Source: Cohnella cholangitidis (GTDB lineage Bacteria > Bacillota > Bacilli > Paenibacillales > Paenibacillaceae). Taken from it: DNA of 64,000 nt. The stretch is taken from assembly GCF_014107495.1 (NCBI RefSeq), contig NZ_CP041969.1:1981001-2045000 (forward strand). Reading direction: 5' to 3'. Both the position numbers and the translations under genes were made by a program. Below the pieces are notes generated by a model, which worked only from the letters and a program-made list of their open reading frames with translations, made no database searches and was not told where the DNA came from. Below, in pieces: positions 11,001 through 16,686 of this stretch (the first letter of the stretch is position 1; every line of letters begins with the position of its first letter).

Positions 11001-11813
11001 TGACACCTGGATCAAATTCGCGAGGAAATTGACTACATTATCTTTGCCGTTCTTTTTAATGGCATCCCCCGCCCAAACGTTCAAGCTCATCACCGTGAAC
11101 TCGATTTCCGATTTCGGGTCGGGGCCCGGCGTCGTCGAAGTTACCGTGACTTCAACCGTTGTCGATTTCCCTTCGTGCGTAATGTTTATCTCAGCGGTCC
11201 CCGCTGATACGGCCTTCACCAATCCTGTTGAGGTAACCGTAGCCACCTGTTGATTGCTGCTAACATACTGGATGCCATTTGCCACTGTTACATCTTTGGT
11301 TTCATTCGTATTATACGTGGCTTCAACTTGCAGTTGTGCGCTGTTCTCTAGTTCATTCAGCCTTAACTCCACCGATTCGGGAGTCGCCTTCAACTGTGTG
11401 ATGGCATTGTCAACAATTTGGAAGTAGAAGCGATCAGCATTTTCCGTATAACCGTCATTAAGTAAATATGCGATGTAATATTCGCCTGGCGCCAAATCTT
11501 TGAGATTTGGATACTCTTTTCGTCCCTCGCTTTTGTCTGTAAGGGTTACCGTGCCGGCGGGAAGATCATTCACATACTCCCATTTCCAGGCGTTGGTCCC
11601 CTTTTTGGGCGTTTCGCTTTTAAGGTAAATACCGATCCAATCTTTAGTACCTTGAGCCCCTGTATAATGGATGGTTAACGGCTGCCCGCGTTCCACAACC
11701 GTTTGATCCATACTCAGCGTGCTGCGTTCCGCAGCACGAACAACATTCGTAGATATACTCATCGTTCCTACTAAAAGTACGAATGCCATCAACGATTTCA
11801 ACAGTTTACTCAT
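5091..11813 (-). CDS. Giant SLH-anchored protein: EEP phosphoesterase domain fused to PL8 polysaccharide lyase
   Basis: 2240 residues. In order: signal peptide (about 1-27, ends VVRAA); module R1 (about 29-133); Big2 Ig-like domain (about 147-225); endonuclease/exonuclease/phosphatase fold (about 236-512) with VMSLNVW, IQESK, GDFNVPSH and SDHRAV; module R2 (about 541-640), nearly identical to R1; family 8 polysaccharide lyase (about 645-1290) with NWWETGIGKQL, NSSWYNQNY, FFMHGKTNYTTGYGRSF (family catalytic His and Tyr) and MDWRHIPGTT; two F5/8C (CBM32-like) domains (about 1337-1461 and 1468-1594); three FN3 domains (about 1598-1888); a PQPETP linker; a beta domain; three SLH repeats (about 2058-2240) binding secondary cell-wall polymer. 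PL8 enzymes eliminate at uronic acids (hyaluronan, chondroitin, xanthan). GAGG-rich RBS before ATG. The neighbouring importer and GH130 imply oligosaccharide uptake. EEP substrate (DNA or phospho-sugar/lipid) unknown. Confidence 0.9.
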   Translation of the reverse strand: MSKLLKSLMAFVLLVGTMSISTNVVRAAERSTLSMDQTVVERGQPLTIHYTGAQGTKDWIGIYLKSETPKKGTNAWKWEYVNDLPAGTVTLTDKSEGRKEYPNLKDLAPGEYYIAYLLNDGYTENADRFYFQIVDNAITQLKATPESVELRLNELENSAQLQVEATYNTNETKDVTVANGIQYVSSNQQVATVTSTGLVKAVSAGTAEINITHEGKSTTVEVTVTSTTPGPDPKSEIEFTVMSLNVWAGDAIKKNGKDNVVNFLANLIQVSGADVVGIQESKDEIVNQAAALLGYYVRIKAGTDISFISKYPILDVDKEKDYYLIEVDPGRAVAIGNMHLSSSPYGPYSVADGKTAESVIADENLKHMAEMRNQFSKLPALAEQGMPVFLTGDFNVPSHLDWTEATKDRYFGKAVEWPVSKKLDQLGMVDSYRAVHPDPAAAPGITWAVEGTEWRKPEVYDRLDYVYAGGPATTLESKLIGEKEVKSGPTSYADIQLDTYLSDHRAVVSKFNVKPRSYADLNLPAAPEPEYSGTLSMDQTVVERGQPLTIHYTGAQGNKDWIGIYLKSETPKKGTNAWKWGYVNGLPDGTITLTDKSEGRKEYPSLKDLAPGEYYIAFLLNDGYAENADRFYFQIVDKTSTPQEIANMKMMKERMVDFYISKDIINDGTNGRVEWTFKSQAGTYLASQNANGSWTDVDYADTTNANMGKPWSPYLALDRMQSMAQAFADPGGPYYHDEALLAGIQQGLDYWFMVKPTSTNWWETGIGKQLRLEKIALLCEGYLTEEQTSNIVATLDSKPHTVDGTNSSWYNQNYMYRGLLLEDANIVRDAVKAFNALANVTTTVTGIQADMSFFMHGKTNYTTGYGRSFARDMAFWAYVTSGTAFPFSKAAIDSLSSYILDGTRYLVRGDVADLGMGMNGPEWPGYSSAALTYYEDPLVWMQPANPARAAEFASFLDNIRNVGTSTSNGQDANNITQWQTLVSSHMRDDYGITVKMSSKTVKGGEKRTIHPSGYNLLHWTAQGATAIQRTGDEYRPIYPLMDWRHIPGTTAPYAFTKDTNFNNAQTFVGGVTNERYGATAFDFNKLSTSGKKGYFFFDDEMVALGAGIKSTTTDAIHTTLNQSQAVGEVLVDGNLLAAGAAQTITNGRWAYNDKIGYIFPSSTNFQVQQETKTGSWSDVIKDSSTEPITLPVFSIWLDHGVKPTNASYEYIVLPNKTSDEVSNYASSNPISILSNTVSIQAVRHNTLEIAELLFYKAGTVELRDGLTVTVDKPAMVMVDESVAPVRISVANPETPGITVNVTLDRNGEQSTTSYKLGKDTFTGRSMTLNEGASHDDRGFDLAYDKGATASSSKDNLHASNATDIYRTSYWGSNHSDNEWIYVDLQDQYTINKVRLNWEKAYGKSYKIQVSNDAVAWTDVYSTTTGNGGIVDIPFRPVSAKYVRMQGVQQGTGNGYSLNEFSVYEAVPPNLAEGMPVVASSSRAADVAPGNAVDGFLNTRWGSNYSDLQWIYVDLGSSQSIEKVMLHWESAYGKEYQIQISDDTANWKTVYGTTNGAGGVEEISFEPVNARYVRMNGMKRGSAYGYSLWEFKVYSALKSVPDAPADVRAVGLDGSAEVSFAAPIHNGGSEITGYKVTAWANGEAVTAAEGTDSPITATGLTNGTAYTFTVVATNAQGDSAASEPSNEVIPLADAGTVPASPANLTAAPGDRSVTLRWDASAESVTYSVYQYEGMAAPADPGNWQLVQASVTEATYAVTGLTNGTSYAFAVKAVAARGGSDFSNAVTATPKSTLSLVPAAPVHLAAAAGDRKVSLRWDAVAGADRYVVYKYAGSAAPVDPAGWVQVQANVAETAFTVTGLTNGTRYAFSVKAVGAGGESEFSDAVTATPKAPQPETPQPETPVSGSGTGNGNDTSVIKSNNGTILIPSGRAGEVSLDNEVILTIGAGAAEQELRIEIEKLSSTANLVFDKEKLVSSVFELTKNRAGNFKKPIVISMKFDPSLAGDNQRVAIFYYDEAKKVWIEIGGVAKGDRITAEVDHFTKFAVMAVGEKKDESGEPNAPAPSFADIAGHWAKSAILSAAGMKLVSGYPDGTFKPNAAITRAEFTVMLAKALKLEGAGSATAFTDEAAIGGWAKQEIANAVEASIVSGYADGSFRPNARITRAEMAAMIARALKLSAEAEATTGFADDQDIPKWAKGAIEAVRKLGIVNGRGDNKFVPNGTAARAEAVTLLVRILELGTER

Positions 11814-11853
11814 GCATGTCTCCTCCTTTGTTAATCTAAACTTAAAAATTCCC

Positions 11854-11867
11854 TGATAGCGCTTTCC
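11854..11867 (-). promoter_or_regulatory. cre-like CcpA site upstream of lyase gene
   Basis: The minus strand reads GGAAAGCGCTATCA, which matches 13 of 14 positions of the cre consensus TGWAANCGNTNWCA (only the first base differs). It lies 41 bp upstream of the lyase start, where carbon catabolite control would be expected. Confidence 0.55.
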
Positions 11868-11882
11868 AATCTATGGATTGAA

Positions 11883-11904
11883 GAAGGCAGCTCACGCTGC
11901 CTTC
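11883..11904 (-). terminator. Hairpin between GH130 gene and lyase gene
   Basis: Perfect 9-bp stem GAAGGCAGC / GCTGCCTTC with a 4-base loop directly after the GH130 stop. There is no clear T-tract, so it may instead process the transcript or attenuate read-through into the lyase gene. Confidence 0.45.
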
Positions 11905-11910
11905 AACCCG

Positions 11911-12957
11911 TTATAAAAAAGTGTTATATATATCATCCAATGGTATGTCTACTACAGCCATCACTTCGTCCGCGGCGCCATAATACATGCGGATCGTTTG
12001 ATCCTGCAAAAGGGCTCCGCACGAAAACACGACCTTGCCGAAAAATCCATTCACTTCATATGCAGCTTCCGGCTCCAATACGGGTACGCGAGATCTCGCG
12101 ATCACCTTGGCCGGATTTTCCAAGTCGAGCAGCACCGCGCCCATGCAATAGCGATGCTTGCTGTCCGCTCCGTGGTACAAGGCAAGCCAGCCGCGATCGG
12201 TTCGAATCGGAACCGCGCCGCCACCCATTCGAGCCGAATCCCATCCTTGTTCGCTAAGCCCCATCAGGAAGCGATGGTTCCCCCAATGGTCCAAATCGGG
12301 CGATTCGGCGATCCACATCTCGGGAGAGCCGAACGATTTCGGCACCGGACGGTGCAAAGCGTAGTATTTGCCGTTAATTTTTTCCGGGAATATCATGACG
12401 TCCTTATTCTCGGGAGCCAGCATCAGCCCGCGACGCTTGAATGTTCGGAAATCCCGGGTCTCCGCCACGCCGACGCCAACGCCGCGAGCGGAGGCGGAAC
12501 TGTAGGTGATATAATACATGTCCCCGATTTGGGTCACGCGCGGATCTTCGATTCCCCACGCTTCCAGGGCGTGTTCCGGAAACAAGGCCGGCTGCGGCTC
12601 GATGTCGAAATGAACGCCGTCCTTGCTTCGCGCCACCCGCAAATGAGATAAGGAGGTGAGCATGACCGTTCGTCCGTCCCTTACTACGAAGCGCGAGTCG
12701 GAGAAATCATAACTCGGATCGGTCTTGTCGTAACGCTCTACAAGTACATGAGTACCCGCTTCGTTCAGCCGGGGGATAAGCACTTCATCCGCCCGGTCCG
12801 ATACTGGCGCTTCCGCAACGCGCAGCAACAGGATAATTTCATCCCGTAACTGCGCAACGCCTGCATTAAACGCACCAAGCACTCGAAAGTCGGGGCGGGA
12901 GGGCGCAACGTCCTCGGCCCGTATAACAGGATTTTGCTCGCAGCGTTTTACGTTCAT
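11911..12957 (-). CDS. GH130 family glycoside phosphorylase (beta-mannoside type)
   Basis: 348 residues with the five-bladed propeller features of GH130. The segment AWGIEDPRVTQIGDMYYITYSS contains the EDPR motif whose Asp is the family's proton donor. Other family marks are DGVHFDIEPQPALFPE, FPEKINGKYYALHRP and GGGAVPIRTDRGWLALYHG. GH130 members phosphorolyse beta-1,2- or beta-1,4-linked mannosides to mannose-1-phosphate, so this is probably a cytoplasmic enzyme for imported oligosaccharides. There is no signal peptide. It sits between the importer genes and the giant lyase, all on one strand, which suggests a common substrate containing beta-mannose. Subfamily and linkage cannot be decided by eye. 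Confidence 0.85.
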   Translation of the reverse strand: MNVKRCEQNPVIRAEDVAPSRPDFRVLGAFNAGVAQLRDEIILLLRVAEAPVSDRADEVLIPRLNEAGTHVLVERYDKTDPSYDFSDSRFVVRDGRTVMLTSLSHLRVARSKDGVHFDIEPQPALFPEHALEAWGIEDPRVTQIGDMYYITYSSASARGVGVGVAETRDFRTFKRRGLMLAPENKDVMIFPEKINGKYYALHRPVPKSFGSPEMWIAESPDLDHWGNHRFLMGLSEQGWDSARMGGGAVPIRTDRGWLALYHGADSKHRYCMGAVLLDLENPAKVIARSRVPVLEPEAAYEVNGFFGKVVFSCGALLQDQTIRMYYGAADEVMAVVDIPLDDIYNTFL

Positions 12958-12988
12958 GTGAAATACCTCTTTCAGTATTTAGGTGCTA

Positions 12989-14521
12989 TTATTTACCGGA
13001 TGTAACGGCGTTGATTTGCGCTTGAATTTCATCGATCACTTTTTGTCCGCCGAGGCTCTCCATTTTTTCCTCCAGCATCGCCTTGCCTCTATCCGCAGGC
13101 AGCACGCCTTGACTTAGCGGCAGGAAGATCGAATCGTGAAGCGGCGTAATTTTGGCATATTCCGTCTTCACCTTCTCAGCGTTAAAGTTGAAGCCCGACG
13201 TTGGACTAAGCGTGAAATTGGCCGGGTTGGTGGAGAAGTCGAACCACTTCTTGTCATCCGGCATCATCGTATCCGGCGTGCGGTTCAGCGTTGGCCGCCA
13301 GGTCAGCACATAGCCCGGGAACGAATAGTTGGACAGCACCTTATAGCTCGTATCGCCGACAGGTTCCCAGTCCTTCCCTTGAATGCCGTATTCCATCAAA
13401 TCGTGGTTTTCCTTAACGGACAACCAGTTGGCTACGTCTAAAGCTAAATCGGCATGCTTGGATGAAGTCGGAACGCAAAGGAAATTCCATTGCTGGAAAG
13501 CGGTATAAGGCTTGGCCTTATCCCCGTTCGGCACGAAAACCTCAAGCTTGACGTTACCGTCTTGCAGCATTTCCGAATATTTCAATCCCTCCACGCCGTC
13601 AGCCGCATAATAGGTGGCCGCATATTTTCCTTGCTTGAACAGCGTTTCCGCATTTTGCTCCTGCGCGATATTTTTGGAAAGTATGCCGTCCTTGTAGTAT
13701 TTGGTGACGCGTTCATAAGCATCGGCAATCATCGGGCTTGCCCATTGACTGACAACCTTCTTGTCCTTGGTTGAATAGGCGAACATGTTGACGCCGATCT
13801 CGAGCACTTCATCGAGCGCCTGATTAGCGGATTCGCTCAGGATAAACGGAAGTTTATCTGCTTTGATGCCGTTAATGACGAAGGGCTTGACATCCTTCTC
13901 GTTTTCCTTGACCGCATACAAAAATTTCTCCAGATCGTCGAGCGTTCTCAACTCGGGAAGTCCGTATTTCTCGCGCAAATCTTTGCGGATAAGCAAGCCG
14001 TATACCTGGCCTTGGGTGGTGCCGAGCGGAATGCCCATAATTTTGCCTTCAAATTTGTTATAATCCCACATTTCATCGGGAATGGACGCTTTGAGCTCCG
14101 GACGCTCGGCCACCATGGCATCCAGTTCCATCAAAGAATTGCTGGCGATCATCTGATTCATGGATAACCATGGGGCATCCAAATACATATCGAAATCTTC
14201 CCCGGCGGACATCTTTACGGAAACCGCATTCCCGTAATCGGACCACGGCAAGAAATTGATGTTCAAGGCCGCTCCGACGTTGTCCGCTTTCAATTTGTCG
14301 TTGACCGCCTGCAGCACATCGTCAAAGCCCGCCGGCTTATCCCCTGGAAAATAAGCTTTCAGCATCACCGTTTCCTTCGTCGCGGGTGCAGCGCTTCCCG
14401 TATTCGTTGGAGAATTCCCTACATTGGCGCCAGTCTCCGATTTGCCTGCGCAGCCCGCCAACATCAGTGACGAAGCCAATACCGCGGTCGTCGCCGCGCC
14501 AAACCATTTTTTCAATCTCAT
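12989..14521 (-). CDS. Extracellular oligosaccharide-binding lipoprotein of ABC importer (LplA-like)
   Basis: 510 residues. A signal peptide ends in the lipobox LAGCAGKSE (Cys about 24) followed by a Gly/Ser/Thr/Pro-rich linker. The remainder is a family 1 extracellular solute-binding fold of the long LplA/YtcQ type, with the MGIPLGTTQGQVYGLLIRKDLREKYGLPEL segment common to this group. RBS GGGAGG precedes the ATG. It is followed by the GH130 gene and preceded by two permease genes. As in other LplABC-type systems no ATPase gene is present; an MsmX-type shared ATPase is presumed to power it. Ligand is probably an oligosaccharide released by the neighbouring lyase. Confidence 0.92.
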   Translation of the reverse strand: MRLKKWFGAATTAVLASSLMLAGCAGKSETGANVGNSPTNTGSAAPATKETVMLKAYFPGDKPAGFDDVLQAVNDKLKADNVGAALNINFLPWSDYGNAVSVKMSAGEDFDMYLDAPWLSMNQMIASNSLMELDAMVAERPELKASIPDEMWDYNKFEGKIMGIPLGTTQGQVYGLLIRKDLREKYGLPELRTLDDLEKFLYAVKENEKDVKPFVINGIKADKLPFILSESANQALDEVLEIGVNMFAYSTKDKKVVSQWASPMIADAYERVTKYYKDGILSKNIAQEQNAETLFKQGKYAATYYAADGVEGLKYSEMLQDGNVKLEVFVPNGDKAKPYTAFQQWNFLCVPTSSKHADLALDVANWLSVKENHDLMEYGIQGKDWEPVGDTSYKVLSNYSFPGYVLTWRPTLNRTPDTMMPDDKKWFDFSTNPANFTLSPTSGFNFNAEKVKTEYAKITPLHDSIFLPLSQGVLPADRGKAMLEEKMESLGGQKVIDEIQAQINAVTSGK

Positions 14522-14578
14522 TTCGTTAACCTCCCTTATCTAATGAAAAAAAGTCTATGATTAACCGGGCTATTCCGG

Positions 14579-15481
14579 TTAATGCCGAAATTCTCGATTA
14601 CCCTTTACGGCTCCTACCGTTAAACCCTTGACGAAATATTTCTGAAGCATGGGATACAGCAAGACAATCGGACCGATCGTCAGCACGGTTGTCGCCATTC
14701 GCACGCCATAGGTTGGCGGCGTGACGGCAATGGCCGCCGCGGCGGGAATGAGATTTTTGGCGGCTTCCATATTGGATACCATCCGGCGCAGAATCAACTG
14801 CAGCGGGAACAGCTTCTCATTATCCACGAACATCAATCCCATAAACCAGTCATTCCAGTAGTTTAGTGCATAGAACAGACCGACGGAAGCCAGTATCGGC
14901 TTCGAGATCGGGATCATAATTTGGAAGAAAACTCTCATTTCATTCGCTCCGTCAATTCTTGCGGCTTCCTCCAATTCCTCGGGAATCGTACGGAAGAAAC
15001 TGACCAGCAAAAAGACGAGGAACGGCTGGCATAATAAGGTTAAAATGAGCACCCAGACGGTATTCTGCAAGTGCAGCCACTGACTGACCACAATATAAAA
15101 CGGAATAATGCCTCCGGAAAAAAGCATAGGCAAATAGCAAAAAATCAGAAAAGGCGTTCGCAGGACATTCCGCTTGTTGGCTAGAGAATAGCCGAGCATC
15201 GCGGAAATGCACAACGCGCTTAATGCGCCTGCGGCGGTGATAAAAATCGTGACCGCATAGCCGTTGAACAACACATCCGATTGCAAAACCGCTTTATAAG
15301 CGTCCAGCGATAATTTTTGCGGAAATAAAGTATACCCATGCGCAATCAGTTCTCCTTCGTCCGTAAACGATCCGATAATCATCAGCAGAAAAGGAAACAG
15401 ACAAAATAAGGTGAACAACAAAATGAACGTATAGGCAAATACCGTAAAAGTTCGATCCGCAGCGCTCTGTTTCTGTCTCAT
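14579..15481 (-). CDS. ABC sugar importer inner-membrane permease (YtcP/LplC type, MalG-like)
   Basis: 300 residues with six predicted membrane segments and the cytoplasmic EAA loop EAARIDGANEMRVFFQIMIPISKPIL, which docks the ATPase. The ending AVKGNREFRH is typical of the YtcP/LplC group. It partners the LplB-type permease encoded 10 bp upstream and the binding protein encoded 57 bp downstream. Normal length and no damage seen. Role: forms the membrane channel for oligosaccharide import. Confidence 0.94.
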   Translation of the reverse strand: MRQKQSAADRTFTVFAYTFILLFTLFCLFPFLLMIIGSFTDEGELIAHGYTLFPQKLSLDAYKAVLQSDVLFNGYAVTIFITAAGALSALCISAMLGYSLANKRNVLRTPFLIFCYLPMLFSGGIIPFYIVVSQWLHLQNTVWVLILTLLCQPFLVFLLVSFFRTIPEELEEAARIDGANEMRVFFQIMIPISKPILASVGLFYALNYWNDWFMGLMFVDNEKLFPLQLILRRMVSNMEAAKNLIPAAAAIAVTPPTYGVRMATTVLTIGPIVLLYPMLQKYFVKGLTVGAVKGNREFRH

Positions 15482-15491
15482 CGTTATTCTC

Positions 15492-16430
15492 CTAAAATAA
15501 AGCGGATTCTTTAGACACCCTTCGGGTTACCCAGTTGGCGGCAATGACGAAGATCAGACCCATAACCGACTGGAACAGGCCAACCGCCGAAGACATGCCG
15601 AAGTCATGCAACTGTCTCATGGAGCGGAATACGAAGGTGTCGATGACATCGGTAGTCGGATACAGTAAAGAGTTGTCTCCGATGATGGCATAAATCATGG
15701 CAAAGTCCCCGTTGAAAATCTTGCCTACGGACAGCAAAGTCATAATCATAATGGTAGGAACGAGCAGCGGCAGCGTAATGCGCAGCACAATCTGCAGCTT
15801 GGATGCTCCGTCGATCCGGGCAGCCTCGTACAAATCCTCCGATATGCCGGTAATCGCGGCCAGAAAAATAATCGAAAGATAACCGGCTCCTTGCCACACG
15901 CGGATAACCGTCAGAATGTAAGGCCATAGCTTCGACTCAAACATCCAGTTGACCGGTTCCAAGCCGATATTTTGCAGCCAGGCGTTAATCATCGGCTCTT
16001 CCCCGCCGAATAAGGATTGGACAATCATTCCTACCACGATCCAGGACATAAAATAAGGAAGAAAAATGAAAGATTGCGAAATTCGTTTGAAATACTTATT
16101 GCGAATTTCATTGAACATAAGCGCGATTAACACCGCGGCCGCCGTAGTAAACAAAATGAACAGCATGTTCAGCATCAGCGTGTTGCGCAGAATGACCCAG
16201 AAGTCATCCGATGTAAAGAAATAATCGAAGTTCTTAAATCCGACCCAATCGCTTCCCGCAATTCCTTTGGCGAAATTATAGTCTTTGAAGGCGATCATAA
16301 TCCCGTATATGGGAAAATAACTGAACACGAGAAAGAACAGCAGCCCCGGCGCGGCCATAGCATAGAGAAAAGGATTTCGCGCAATATGCTTCAGCTTGGA
16401 CCGTTTACTTGCGTTAAGTTGATATTGCAT
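15492..16430 (-). CDS. ABC sugar importer inner-membrane permease (LplB type, MalF-like)
   Basis: 312 residues, six membrane segments, and the EAA loop EAARIDGASKLQIVLRITLPLL. The N-terminal KHIARNPFLYAMAAPGLLFFLVFSYFPIYGI segment is characteristic of LplB proteins. First gene of the probable importer operon, reading away from the AraC-type regulator gene, which begins 256 bp away on the other strand. RBS GAAAGGGGG precedes the ATG. It pairs with the second permease; the ATPase is missing from the locus. Confidence 0.94.
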   Translation of the reverse strand: MQYQLNASKRSKLKHIARNPFLYAMAAPGLLFFLVFSYFPIYGIMIAFKDYNFAKGIAGSDWVGFKNFDYFFTSDDFWVILRNTLMLNMLFILFTTAAAVLIALMFNEIRNKYFKRISQSFIFLPYFMSWIVVGMIVQSLFGGEEPMINAWLQNIGLEPVNWMFESKLWPYILTVIRVWQGAGYLSIIFLAAITGISEDLYEAARIDGASKLQIVLRITLPLLVPTIMIMTLLSVGKIFNGDFAMIYAIIGDNSLLYPTTDVIDTFVFRSMRQLHDFGMSSAVGLFQSVMGLIFVIAANWVTRRVSKESALF

Positions 16431-16603
16431 CGTTTTGCTTCCCCCCTTTCATCGAGACCGGAAATCGCGTCAGCGTCCCGTCATCTATGCCGTTACCTTA
16501 CCAAGCCCTCGCCGCAACGGCAATTCCGGCAAGCTCCGATTTTTCCTGCAAGCTCGGATTTACGAACTTCCCAAAAACAACACTATTTCGAAAATAAACG
16601 ATT

Positions 16604-16634
16604 TTGCGGACGGAAATGCTCGCTATGCTATAAT
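16604..16634 (+). promoter_or_regulatory. Candidate sigma-A promoter for the AraC-type regulator
   Basis: A perfect -10 TATAAT at 16629-16634 with a TTGCGG -35 candidate at 16604-16609 and a rather long 19-bp spacer. It lies 53 bp upstream of the regulator ATG. Confidence 0.45.
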
Positions 16635-16686
16635 GAATCCACCAATTTATGAGCTCGGCAGTCATCATTACGGGGGTTCTAGAGCA

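Noticed and set aside
16435-16686. 84-codon N-terminal extension of the AraC-type regulator
   Set aside because: It overlaps the divergent promoter region and a perfect TATAAT; the ATG at 16687 gives the normal TM1 position.
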